Source: Croceibacterium soli
GTDB lineage: Bacteria > Pseudomonadota > Alphaproteobacteria > Sphingomonadales > Sphingomonadaceae
Reading direction: 5' to 3'
NCBI RefSeq assembly: GCF_009828065.1
Contig: NZ_WTYK01000003.1
Span: 330,151 to 394,150 of the forward strand
Length of the DNA stretch: 64,000 nucleotides
Position numbers and translations under genes: made by a program. The notes below the pieces were generated by a model. It saw only the letters and a program-made list of their open reading frames with translations. It did no database searches and was not told the origin of the DNA. This document shows, piece by piece, positions 30,681 through 38,531 of the stretch. The stretch's first letter is position 1. Every line of letters starts with the position of its first letter.

Positions 30681-33089
30681 GTGGCGACGGGAACCGAGCA
30701 TACCCGCTCCGGAGCCGAGGCGCTTGCCCAAGCCGGTGGGCGCGAGGAGGAGCGGCTGGAAGAAGGCGGTCGACCCTCCGCAAGCGGAACCCGCGACCGG
30801 CCTTCCTGGACGGAAGCCGATCGCCTTGCCGCTCTGGATCGATATGAGATCCTGGATACGCCCCTGGAGCCGTTGTTCGATGAGATCGTGCAGCTCGCGG
30901 CCGATGTCTGCGAAGCTCCCATCGCCGTCGTCAACTTCGTCGCTCAGGAGCGGCAGTGGTTCAAAGCGGAAGTAGGGATCGATGCGCGCGAGCTGCCGCT
31001 GGACGTTTCGATCTGCCGCCACGCCATACTTCAGCCGGGCTTGTTCGTTGTCCCCGACCTGGCCGCCGACAGTCGCTTCGCGAGCAACCCGCTTGTCGAT
31101 CAGGCAGGTGGCTTGCGGTTCTACGCAGGGGTCGTTCTCGAAACGCCTGAGGGGCTGCCGGTTGGGACCATATGCGTCCTGGACACCAGGCCACGCCCGG
31201 ATGGACTGGCAAGTCAACAGGCCCGCGTGCTCAAGGCTCTCGCACGCCAGGTGATGACCGAGCTCGAGCTTCGCGTCAGCTTGGCGGAGCAGGCCGCTAC
31301 CAAGCGCGCGATGCGAGAGAACGCGGAGCGGGTCCAACTTGCGTTGGATGCCGGCGCAATCATCGGCACCTGGTTCTGGGATCTGCCGGCAGACCGCTTC
31401 AACATCGACGAGCAGTTCGCCCGCTCCTTCGGCATCGACCCTGCACGGGCCTCTCATCCCTTGAGCCTCGATGAGGTCATCGAGACCGTTCATCCGTATG
31501 ACAAGGAGGGGCTGGCAGCGGCGATCAAGGCCGCCATCGCACGTGGCGGCCCTTACGCCCATCAGTACCGGGTGCGCCGCGCCGACGGGAACTACTATTG
31601 GATAGAGGCCAACGGCCACGTCCAGCACTCGGCAGATCGAACGCCCGTGTCGTTCCCCGGTGTGCTCATCGATGTCGAGGAGCAGCGCGCACTGCGAACC
31701 GAGCGCGACCGCGCGATGCGGTTGCTGGAAACCTTCGCAGAAGCGGTTCCTGGCGTGGTCTACGCCAAGGATCGCGACGGCCGCATGCTCGTGGCAAACC
31801 GCGGAACGACGGAGCTCATCGGAAAGCCCCCGGAATTCTATCTAGGCAAGACCGATGTGGAGTTCCTCGCCGACAAAGCCGAGGCTCTCGCGGTCATGGC
31901 GAACGACCGCCGCATCATGGAAACCGGCGTGCCTGAGCAGCTCGAAGAAGTTCTGCATCTGCCTGATGGCAATGCGGCAGTGTGGCTTTCGACCAAGGCC
32001 CCGCTCCGCAACGAGGCCGGCAAGGTGATCGGCCTGATCGGTTCGTCCGTGGACATAACGGAGCGGCGCCGCGCGGAGGAGCGGGAGCGCCTGCTTGCTC
32101 GAGAGGTCGATCACCGCGCCAAGAACCTTCTCGGGGTGGTGCAGTCGATGGTGCAGCTCACGCGCGCGGACAGCACGGCAGAGTTCAAGGAAGCGGTCGC
32201 GGGCCGTATCCAGGCGTTGGCACGCGCTCACAGCCTCCTCGCTGCCGGCCGCTGGGAAGGCGTGAACCTTTCGCAGCTTGTCGCCGAGGAACTGGCGCCG
32301 TTCAACCAGGGTGGCGAGCGGCTCGCCATTTCGGGCGAACCGCTGCGGCTCAATCCCGCCGCGTCGCAATCCCTTGCGCTTGCGATCCACGAGCTGGCGA
32401 CCAATGCTTCGAAATACGGCTCCCTGAGTTGTCCGACGGGCAGGCTCGAGGTCAGTTGGCGCTTGTTACAGGGTGAAGGAGAGTCGTTCGAACTTTCGTG
32501 GATCGAGAGTGGTGGCCCGCTTGTCACCGCGCCGCAAAAGCGGGGTTTCGGCTCGACCGTCATCCAATCTTCGATCGAGCGTCAACTGGGCGGCACTCTG
32601 CAGCTCGGCTGGCTCGAGGAGGGTCTTCGCTGTCGCATCACGCTGCCCCTGGGCCAGATCATCGAGGGGGAGGTTTCGAGCCCCGGCGAGCCTGCCCGGG
32701 CTCTTCCGCCGACAGCCAGCAAGCTCTCGCCAGGCGGCCGCACGGTCCTGATCGTGGAGGACGAGCCGCTCATCTCTTTGGAGATGCAGGCAATGGTCGA
32801 GGCCATGGGTTACAACGTGCTTGGCCCGGCGCCCTCAGTGGCTGAAGCGCAAGAGTTGCTGAAAGGGCAGCGGCCGGACATCGCGGTCCTGGACGTGAAT
32901 GTAAGGGGCGAGTCCAGCGATAGCATCGCACGGGCGCTGACGGCACTGCGGGTTCCGTTCGTCTACTGCACCGGATACGCCGAACCGGGAAAGCTTCCCG
33001 CGCCGGACTCTGCCAAGCTGCCGAAGCCTGTCGATCCTGCCGCACTCCGAGCGGCTCTTGCGCGATTGGTGGCCGAGAGCTCTTCCTGA
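30681..33089 (+). CDS. hybrid GAF-PAS-PAS HWE-type histidine kinase with receiver
   Basis: The product has about 802 residues. In order: a GAF domain (about 45-190; LDRYEILDTPLEPLFDEIV and a CRHAIL segment), two PAS/PAC units (about 210-330 and 345-465), then an HWE/HisKA_2 kinase core with phospho-acceptor His478 in REVDHRAKNLLGVVQSMV, its ATP site (HELATNASKYGSLS and GFGSTVIQ), and a C-terminal receiver with Asp738 in IAVLDVNVRG and FVYCTGYAE. Kinases of this type often feed the PhyR general-stress pathway or light sensing; which applies here is unknown. The GTG at 30681 or the TTG at 30675 may be the start. Confidence 0.92.
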   Translation: MATGTEHTRSGAEALAQAGGREEERLEEGGRPSASGTRDRPSWTEADRLAALDRYEILDTPLEPLFDEIVQLAADVCEAPIAVVNFVAQERQWFKAEVGIDARELPLDVSICRHAILQPGLFVVPDLAADSRFASNPLVDQAGGLRFYAGVVLETPEGLPVGTICVLDTRPRPDGLASQQARVLKALARQVMTELELRVSLAEQAATKRAMRENAERVQLALDAGAIIGTWFWDLPADRFNIDEQFARSFGIDPARASHPLSLDEVIETVHPYDKEGLAAAIKAAIARGGPYAHQYRVRRADGNYYWIEANGHVQHSADRTPVSFPGVLIDVEEQRALRTERDRAMRLLETFAEAVPGVVYAKDRDGRMLVANRGTTELIGKPPEFYLGKTDVEFLADKAEALAVMANDRRIMETGVPEQLEEVLHLPDGNAAVWLSTKAPLRNEAGKVIGLIGSSVDITERRRAEERERLLAREVDHRAKNLLGVVQSMVQLTRADSTAEFKEAVAGRIQALARAHSLLAAGRWEGVNLSQLVAEELAPFNQGGERLAISGEPLRLNPAASQSLALAIHELATNASKYGSLSCPTGRLEVSWRLLQGEGESFELSWIESGGPLVTAPQKRGFGSTVIQSSIERQLGGTLQLGWLEEGLRCRITLPLGQIIEGEVSSPGEPARALPPTASKLSPGGRTVLIVEDEPLISLEMQAMVEAMGYNVLGPAPSVAEAQELLKGQRPDIAVLDVNVRGESSDSIARALTALRVPFVYCTGYAEPGKLPAPDSAKLPKPVDPAALRAALARLVAESSS

Positions 33090-33136
33090 CGGCACGCCTG
33101 TAGAGCCGCGCCGGTTCGGCGTTGCCGGAGGTGGCG

Positions 33137-33478
33137 TCAGGAGCCCGTTGCGGGGCCCGGCGATCGGTTCATCTCCAATCGCCATAGCTCCCGGAGCATA
33201 CCCTCGGCTTTCCGGCCTTCCGGCGCAGGAATGGTTTGCGAGAGGGCTCGACGGAGCATTTGGATGCGCACTTCCTCCGCAACCGGCTGCCCGAATTTCT
33301 GCAACATAGCGCGGCACCGCTCTTTCAAGTCGCTCCCGCCGAGCCGCGTGTTACGCGCATGCTGCTCCCAGCGGGAGCGCTTCGCGATTAGTTGCAGGAT
33401 TTCTGCTGCGAGATGAGCAGTCGAGACTTCGGCCGGACGTCCGAGATCACGACGCGGTCGCGGCGGCCGAAGCGTCAA
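33137..33478 (-). CDS. small hypothetical protein coupled to the TadE-like gene
   Basis: The frame begins with TTG overlapping the stop codon of the TadE-like gene (TTGA at 33475-33478) and encodes 113 residues. The middle and C-terminal part has a regular helical character (TAHLAAEILQLIAKRSRWE, EEVRIQMLRRALSQTI, KAEGMLRELWRLEM). No family is recognised. The unusual start and lack of similarity leave doubt, but the overlap and codon pattern favour a real gene at the end of the Tad-type operon. Confidence 0.5.
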   Translation of the reverse strand: MTLRPPRPRRDLGRPAEVSTAHLAAEILQLIAKRSRWEQHARNTRLGGSDLKERCRAMLQKFGQPVAEEVRIQMLRRALSQTIPAPEGRKAEGMLRELWRLEMNRSPGPATGS

Positions 33479-33870
33479 CGAGGTAAGTACGCCATCCGGG
33501 TTTCGTCCAAGGTGATGGGCGGGATGGCCGCGAAGGGAATGAGCGGCTGCAACTCGTAACGCATCGTCACCCGCCCGAAGTCGGCGCCATTCGAGGTTCC
33601 GCGCTCGAACCGGAGCGAGGCGATGCCGGCGGGATTGACCCCAGCCATGCTGCTGCGCACCTTCTGGTAGATTTGGGCCTCGGTAGCTTCCGGATAGACC
33701 TTGGCATGCCGGATCCCTTCACCGACCGCGTGCCGCACCCCGCCCGATGCATGCAGCACGATACCGAACTGAAGAACTGCGATCATCAGCGTGATCAGCA
33801 CGGGCATTGCGAGCGCAAACTCGACGGCCGTAGCGCCGCGCAGGTCCGCGGCTAGTCTGGCCAGCCTCAT
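33475..33870 (-). CDS. TadE-like pseudopilin-type protein
   Basis: The 131-residue product has the TadE pattern: a short basic leader, GATAVEFALAMPVLITLMIAV with the conserved Glu in the first hydrophobic stretch, then a helical periplasmic part and a strand-rich end. TadE-like proteins are minor pseudopilins of the Flp/Tad pilus. The ATG at 33870 overlaps the stop of the upstream gene (ATGA), which fixes the start. No tadA, tadB, tadC or cpaB gene is in the window, so the machinery must lie elsewhere or be absent. Confidence 0.88.
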   Translation of the reverse strand: MRLARLAADLRGATAVEFALAMPVLITLMIAVLQFGIVLHASGGVRHAVGEGIRHAKVYPEATEAQIYQKVRSSMAGVNPAGIASLRFERGTSNGADFGRVTMRYELQPLIPFAAIPPITLDETRMAYLPR

Positions 33871-34331
33871 TGAAGCCTCACCAGGCTGTCGCCCGAAACC
33901 ACGGTCGGAGAAAGCTCCAGGCCCAGGACCTGCGACAAACTCGTCCAGTCGAAGATCGGCTCGGCTTGCTTGACGATCGACACGCTGGCGTAGCGGCCTG
34001 TAAACGCGCCTTCCGGGCACGACGTCGAGTAATCGGACTGCGGCGTGCCGTTACATTCCAGGATTAACTCTACTGTGACGTTCTCTGCCGGGACGCCGGC
34101 CACCGCCATGGCCTCGTCGCGGAGGAAAGTGTCCGAACTGCTCGGCGGCCGCGCGAGCGCGAGGTCCGTGGTCCGCTGCGCCGCCTGCTCGAGCGCCAGG
34201 CGAGCGGCGAACATGCGGGAGACATCGATCATGCCCAGCAGCAGAAGCAGCAGGACGGGCAGCACCAGCGCCAGTTCGGTAACGGCCACACCTGCGGTGT
34301 CGGACCGAATTCCCAATCGCCCGTTAAGCAT
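33867..34331 (-). CDS. TadE-like pseudopilin-type protein (second copy)
   Basis: The 154-residue product again shows the TadE start (GVAVTELALVLPVLLLLLLGMIDVSRMF) with the key Glu. It is followed by QAAQRTTDLALA and a periplasmic part with two cysteines (ECNGTPQ and TSCPEG) that could form a disulfide. It is 11 bases downstream of the TadG-like gene and overlaps the next tadE-like gene by four bases, so the three form a tight operon. The probable role is in Flp-type pilus assembly. Confidence 0.88.
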   Translation of the reverse strand: MLNGRLGIRSDTAGVAVTELALVLPVLLLLLLGMIDVSRMFAARLALEQAAQRTTDLALARPPSSSDTFLRDEAMAVAGVPAENVTVELILECNGTPQSDYSTSCPEGAFTGRYASVSIVKQAEPIFDWTSLSQVLGLELSPTVVSGDSLVRLQ

Positions 34332-34342
34332 CGCGATTCACC

Positions 34343-35617
34343 TTACTCCACCACTCTGATGCGGGTCGCCGCCGTGGCGAGTGCTGCATCCGGCGGGCAG
34401 CCGTTCCGCAGATTTGGCGTTCCTTGCAGTGTCACGCGTTGCGTGACCATGCTCAGGCACGCCATTGCCGATGACGAGCTGCCGGTGAAAGTAACGTCGC
34501 CTCCGGGCAAATAGACGGCGCCGTGAAGCCGCGTGTCGCTGGTGCCCGTGATCAGAGTCTCGCGCGACGTGACGGTTCCGCTTTTGGAGATGGCGACTGC
34601 TCCACGTGGGTCCTGGAAGATCAGGATGTCGCGCCAGTATGGGTCCTCGGCATCGGTCGGGGCTCTCAGGTTGACCACCGAATGGCCGGCGATCTCCGCA
34701 GTGGCGATATCCTTGTTGCTGTCTCCGGTGAGGACGATCGTGACGCCTTCACCGGTTATCCGCGCGCCGGACGAGACCCGGAAGAGACCCCGGTGCACGA
34801 TATAGACTCCGGGGTCCAACGTGACCGTGCCCTTCACGTCGATGCCGTCGCAGTAGCGCCCCGGCCGCAAGCGCACGTTCTGCTTCGCCTCAATCGTAAG
34901 CTTGCTGGCGGTACATGCCGACGGTTGGGTCGGGACCTCGACGTCGCGCGCTGCGAACGGGTCTTCCAACGGTGCGCTGTGTGGCTGGAGAACGGCATCC
35001 GAGGGGTAGTTGTGGCTTGTTGCAGCGATCGTCCCCGCAGCCGTCATGGGGCTCGCGTTGATCCAGGCCTTCCCATCGACTGCAATGGCTCCGGTCGCGG
35101 TGGAGTTCGATGCGATCCCACAGCCGATATCCGCGTTGACCGAACCGGCCACGTATATGCCTGTGAATGTCTTGGCGAGCGAGATGATGCAGTGCTTTCC
35201 CACGCGAACCGGTGCTGCAACGGCGCGCGCCCGTATCGTCGGCGCAGAGACGAGGAAGAGGCTGGAAAACGGCAGCACGTTCGACGTGGTGGCGATAACC
35301 TCGACGGCTCTGGTGTTCCCAGCATAAGCGCCCGACACGGGAGGCCGTGAAAGGCGCTCGACAACGATCGCTGTGTTCGCGTTGCGATCCAAGTCCCTCT
35401 TGGCGACGCTCTCGAACGGCGCTCCCTGGGCAATGGCGTGCGCGCCCGCCAGAGCCCCGGCGTCGACCGCCTGCTGCAACTGGCGCTTCCAGAGGTACCA
35501 TTGGATCGTGTCGACGCCCAGACCTGCGCCGCCGACCAGCACGAACATACCTGCACCGACCATCAAGAGGACGTTGCCATGAGCGTCGCCGGCGATGCGT
35601 CTGAGCAGTTGCATCAT
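34343..35617 (-). CDS. TadG-like pilus assembly protein
   Basis: The N-terminus (RIAGDAHGNVLLMVGAGMFVLVGGAGLGVDTIQWYLWKRQLQQAVDAGALAG in the sequence) is the TadG N-terminal domain: one membrane helix followed by the conserved Q-DAAALA-like motif, here QQAVDAGALAGA. The 424-residue protein lacks a clear von Willebrand A domain. Instead it has a strand-rich region with repeats such as GTVTLDPGVYIVHRGLFRV and GAVYLPGGDVTFTGSSSS that suggest a beta-helix. The ATG at 35617 follows AGGGAG at a good distance. It is first in the Tad-type operon, and its promoter lies in 35618-35888. Confidence 0.88.
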   Translation of the reverse strand: MMQLLRRIAGDAHGNVLLMVGAGMFVLVGGAGLGVDTIQWYLWKRQLQQAVDAGALAGAHAIAQGAPFESVAKRDLDRNANTAIVVERLSRPPVSGAYAGNTRAVEVIATTSNVLPFSSLFLVSAPTIRARAVAAPVRVGKHCIISLAKTFTGIYVAGSVNADIGCGIASNSTATGAIAVDGKAWINASPMTAAGTIAATSHNYPSDAVLQPHSAPLEDPFAARDVEVPTQPSACTASKLTIEAKQNVRLRPGRYCDGIDVKGTVTLDPGVYIVHRGLFRVSSGARITGEGVTIVLTGDSNKDIATAEIAGHSVVNLRAPTDAEDPYWRDILIFQDPRGAVAISKSGTVTSRETLITGTSDTRLHGAVYLPGGDVTFTGSSSSAMACLSMVTQRVTLQGTPNLRNGCPPDAALATAATRIRVVE

Positions 35618-35888
35618 ACTTCATCTCCCTGAGGAGCTTATGCGCGGTGCGGTGTTGATGCGATCGGTACGAACATCGTTCAGAAACGGTGAATGGCTCA
35701 GGGGAAGAACTACGGGAGGAGCGGGTGGACAAACGACATGAGGAATCCACGCAGTGTCGTGGTATTTCTCGCGTTTCCCCGACCGTTCCTTTTGCCCGAC
35801 GGTGCAAATCCTATGTTAACCAGGAGAATCTTCGGGACCAGGAACGTACTCGCGCTGGAATGATTCTCCTCCGTAACACGGGGGACTT

Positions 35889-36266
35889 ATGAACCAGCAG
35901 CCTGAACTCACGTGCGAACGGCCGGAGGGGCCAGTCCACCCAGGGCGGTTGACTATAAGCGAGCATATTCGACCGGATGTCGCCCTCGCTTGTGAGTTGA
36001 TGTTCTTCCAGGGCGCGCCGCTTGCTCACGTGGTGCAATATGAGGAGCATGTTCGGGCCAAGCGAAAGGACTTCGAGGCGCGCATTGCAGTGAGAGGCCA
36101 GCAAACGCGGCGCCGGCATAGCTTCGAGGGTGAATTGTCTTGTTCTGCTGGAGACAGCCCCGTCGAACCGACTGGGACCGACCGGCGGACGGTCGTGGAC
36201 GGCAAGCAGCAGGTTACGGAGACGGCGCATGCCGAGGCGGGCCGGAGCCCGCCTCAGGAGCGTTAA
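35889..36266 (+). CDS. hypothetical protein
   Basis: A strong ribosome-binding sequence, GGGGGA, lies six bases before the ATG. The 125-residue product has no recognisable domain. The first half (PDVALACELMFFQGAPLAHVV) looks globular, and the second half is charged and probably disordered. Its stop overlaps that of the convergent secreted-protein gene (shared TTAA at 36263-36266). An antisense frame of similar length exists at 35811-36230 but lacks a good start. Real coding is more likely on this strand, with moderate doubt. Confidence 0.45.
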   Translation: MNQQPELTCERPEGPVHPGRLTISEHIRPDVALACELMFFQGAPLAHVVQYEEHVRAKRKDFEARIAVRGQQTRRRHSFEGELSCSAGDSPVEPTGTDRRTVVDGKQQVTETAHAEAGRSPPQER

Positions 36267-36673
36267 TTTCCGCTGCGACTGCTGTCGCGTTCGATAACCG
36301 GTTTTTCACCGCGCTGCTTGTAGATCGACATCGACCGCGAGCTGACTTCCCCGTCCTTGCGGACGCGGGTCATCGTGGTGGACCGAGCCCGCTCATCATC
36401 GTCGCGGGCGGCGGCTACGGATCTTTGGTGAGCATTGTTGTTGTTGAAGCGTGCTCTCGACTCGCTCGTTGCGGTGCCGCCATTCTCGGCGGTGGCTTGG
36501 CCGCCGCCGCTTACGGCCACGCTATCCGGCGTGCTCGTGCCCGACCCGTAAGTACTGGCGGCCACGTCTCCGTCGGTCGGAGTTCCAGCGGCACTGTCTG
36601 CCGTTCGGCTTTGCGCCAGCGCTCCGCCTGAAAAGGCGATCGACGCTGCCGCAAGTAGGGCTGTGATCTTCAT
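36263..36673 (-). CDS. small secreted Ser/Gly-rich protein (TYGSGT family, copy 1)
   Basis: The product has a signal peptide (ALLAAASIAFSGGALAQS) and a mature part of about 115 residues rich in Ser, Ala, Gly and Thr, including DVAASTYGSGTSTPDSVAVS and TATSESRARFNNNNAHQRS, with an Arg-rich C-terminus. The motif TYGSGT also occurs in the gene at 37060. No domain is known. It is translationally coupled to the gene upstream (ATGA at 36670-36673). Its likely location is extracellular or in the outer envelope. Confidence 0.75.
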   Translation of the reverse strand: MKITALLAAASIAFSGGALAQSRTADSAAGTPTDGDVAASTYGSGTSTPDSVAVSGGGQATAENGGTATSESRARFNNNNAHQRSVAAARDDDERARSTTMTRVRKDGEVSSRSMSIYKQRGEKPVIERDSSRSGN

Positions 36674-37008
36674 GGCTTGTTTCCTTGATGCGGCCGCTCA
36701 TCGATAACGATAGTGCAGCCTTTCTCATCGCGAGTGATTGTGACGGTTCGCTGAGCGGTTCCGTTGCTCGAGCTCGCTGCGGCACGCGACTTGCCATTGC
36801 GCGAAGACACTGAGACCGAACTGCTGGCGCTGGCCTGATCCGACGAGCGCGCCGACGATCGGCTGTTCGCGCTAAAGCCGGTTGCAGTCGCTTCCGCCTC
36901 CATCTCGGTCGTCCAGCTTTCACTGTAGGCGCCGTCGGATCCGTAAAAGATGCGCCGGCACATGGCAGTGTCGTCGGCAACGTCAGCGAAGAGCAGTAAC
37001 GGGATCAT
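36670..37008 (-). CDS. small Ser-rich protein of unknown function
   Basis: The 112-residue product starts IPLLLFADVADDTAMCRRIFYGSDG. The hydrophobic start is short, so secretion is uncertain. The middle is a Ser/Ala-rich stretch (NSRSSARSSDQASASSSVSV), and the end is a strand-like QRTVTITRDEKGCTIVIDE. Its composition matches the secreted neighbours on both sides. It lies 51 bases downstream of the gene at 37060-37476 and overlaps the next by four bases, so the three probably form one transcript. Confidence 0.7.
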   Translation of the reverse strand: MIPLLLFADVADDTAMCRRIFYGSDGAYSESWTTEMEAEATATGFSANSRSSARSSDQASASSSVSVSSRNGKSRAAASSSNGTAQRTVTITRDEKGCTIVIDERPHQGNKP

Positions 37009-37059
37009 CGTCGTGGATCCGCGTTGGGGGGCAGGACAAGCCTGCCCCCTGGAGCGTCT

Positions 37060-37476
37060 TTACCGACCCGAACGAGCGTCGGACTCGCCGTAAACTTCGG
37101 CTTCACCGCCTTCTCGCGTAGTCCGTCCATAGGCGTCGATTGCAGTCGATGCGCTCTGGGTCGAGGTGCCCGAAGCGCTGGCCCCGGCCGTCACGCCGCC
37201 AGTGGCCGTACGGCGGTCGGTGTAGACCGTCCCCGACCCGTAAGTCGTCGCAGAGTTGGCGCGCTGCTGGTCATGGTCGCGATGGTCTCGGTCGCGGCGG
37301 CGTTCGGCGCGATTCCGCTTCCCGTCCTGCTTGTCAGCCGTGCCGGCACTCGCCCCGCCAGCGACCGAACCGTGCGGCGTAGAGGCCGAGATACCGCCGC
37401 CGACCGTAGTCTGGGCGATGGCAGGGGTAGCAATCAGGCTGAGGGCGCCAATAGAAGCAAAGATGAGGGTACGCAT
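37060..37476 (-). CDS. small secreted Ser/Gly/Thr-rich protein (TYGSGT family, copy 2)
   Basis: The product has a clear signal peptide (LIFASIGALSLIATPAIAQT). The mature chain of about 117 residues alternates Gly/Ala/Ser/Thr stretches with a charged run (KQDGKRNRAERRRDRDHRDHD). NSATTYGSGTVYTDRRTATG parallels TYGSGTSTPDS in the gene at 36263, so the two look like diverged paralogues. The C-terminus (YGRTTREGGEAEVYGESDARSGR in the sequence) is polar. Function is unknown. It is the first gene of a three-gene cluster next to Tad-type genes. Confidence 0.78.
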   Translation of the reverse strand: MRTLIFASIGALSLIATPAIAQTTVGGGISASTPHGSVAGGASAGTADKQDGKRNRAERRRDRDHRDHDQQRANSATTYGSGTVYTDRRTATGGVTAGASASGTSTQSASTAIDAYGRTTREGGEAEVYGESDARSGR

Positions 37477-37721
37477 AAAGCTCTCCGATGTTTGGCTGCT
37501 AACTGTGCAGCAAGACTTGGAGAAGCTTTGGCAGGGTTAATAGGTCCCCGACCGGGCGCTATAAAGGCTCAACTCATCCTTACTGTCTCGCAGATTAACG
37601 GATGTGTTTCACTCGATTAAGCATTCGACCCACTGCACTTGCCAGGGAGCGCTTCCGTTGGGACCGGGTCTGGCTCTGGCGCACTGGGCCGGCGCCTCGT
37701 CCTCCAGTGGCCTCGATGCCG

Positions 37722-38021
37722 CTAGAAGGCGAGGCCCACCAGCTTGCCGCGCTTCCAGGCGATGCGCGCTCCTATGACTTCGCGCCCATGGAACTTCACT
37801 GGAACACTGTCGCCGACATCGAGCGCGATGTCCGCACAGATTGCTGCACCAGCGGGTGAGACGTTCTCCACACGGCCCACGCGGGTTCCGATCGTGGGCC
37901 GCGCAGTTCCTACCGCAGGCAAGGATCGGGTGCTGCAGCGTCGCTCGTCAAGCGCGGGCCTTTGTGGAGGTTCGGCAATTCCCCGAAGAATCTGGTCGCG
38001 CCTAGAGCTCCCTAACTTCAT
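37722..38021 (-). CDS. PilZ-like domain protein
   Basis: The start at 38021 is supported by AGGGGGA seven bases upstream. The 99-residue product has PilZ-type segments: RVGRVENVSPAGAAICADI, VGDSVPVKFHGREVIGARIAW and the terminal GKLVGLAF. The basic N-terminal tail (KLGSSRRDQILRG) is where an RxxxR c-di-GMP motif would be expected, but the match is loose. It could sense c-di-GMP or only share the fold. A strand-compatible promoter probably lies between it and tRNA-Phe. Confidence 0.7.
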   Translation of the reverse strand: MKLGSSRRDQILRGIAEPPQRPALDERRCSTRSLPAVGTARPTIGTRVGRVENVSPAGAAICADIALDVGDSVPVKFHGREVIGARIAWKRGKLVGLAF

Positions 38022-38198
38022 GAAAGTCCCCCTGGTTGCATCCCCTTCCGAGTGGGGCACCTGCCAGCATTCGTGCAATGGCGAGAAAGGCGGCGTCCCG
38101 CTTCGGGAAGGCTGCGTCAGCAGCGCCCAACGATGGGAACGGAATCGATCGGCGCAGTGCAGGTGCGGAGGAGGCAATCTCTAGTGGCACCGGGAGAG

Positions 38199-38274
38199 TG
38201 GTGCCCAGGGACGGGATCGAACCGCCGACACTGCGATTTTCAGTCGCATGCTCTACCAACTGAGCTACCTGGGC
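38199..38274 (-). tRNA. tRNA-Phe (GAA)
   Basis: The minus strand reads GCCCAGGTAGCTCAGTTGG at the 5' end, has the T-arm GGTTCGATCC, and ends with encoded CCA. The acceptor stem GCCCAGG/CCTGGGC is perfect. The anticodon GAA is at 38239-38241. It lies downstream of yacG on the same strand, as in many sphingomonads. Confidence 0.98.
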
Positions 38275-38360
38275 ATCGCTGCGGCAGCGGTCTTATAGGA
38301 CCGGCGAGCGGCTTGGAAGCGCGCCTATGACGAGTGAGGCGGCGCTTGGCAAGGGGGTAA

Positions 38361-38531
38361 TCAGTCCTCTTCGCGGGCGATGTCCTCGGGCGGGGCCGGA
38401 GGGCGCGGAACGGCGTAGCCTTCGCCGAACCAGTTCGCCAGATCGCGGTCGCGGCAGCGGCTCGAGCAGAACGGGGAGAACTCCTCGCTACGTGGCTTCT
38501 TGCAAATGGGGCAGGCTCGGATCTTGCTCAT
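38361..38531 (-). CDS. yacG: DNA gyrase inhibitor YacG
   Basis: This small zinc protein of 56 residues binds GyrB and inhibits gyrase in vitro. The four metal-binding cysteines are in CPICKKP and FCSSRCRDRDLANWFGEGYAVP. The start at 38531 overlaps the stop of the RNase-like gene (ATGA at 38528-38531). The gene closes the infA-maf-RNase-yacG operon. Confidence 0.95.
   Translation of the reverse strand: MSKIRACPICKKPRSEEFSPFCSSRCRDRDLANWFGEGYAVPRPPAPPEDIAREED

Noticed and set aside
30156..31628. Minus-strand open frame of 490 codons opposite the HWE kinase start
   Set aside because: There is no recognisable domain, while the opposite strand encodes a clear GAF/PAS protein.
35811..36230. Minus-strand open frame of 139 codons
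   Set aside because: It has no good ribosome-binding site and overlaps a plus-strand frame that has a strong one. Neither has known homology, so only the latter was kept, with low confidence.
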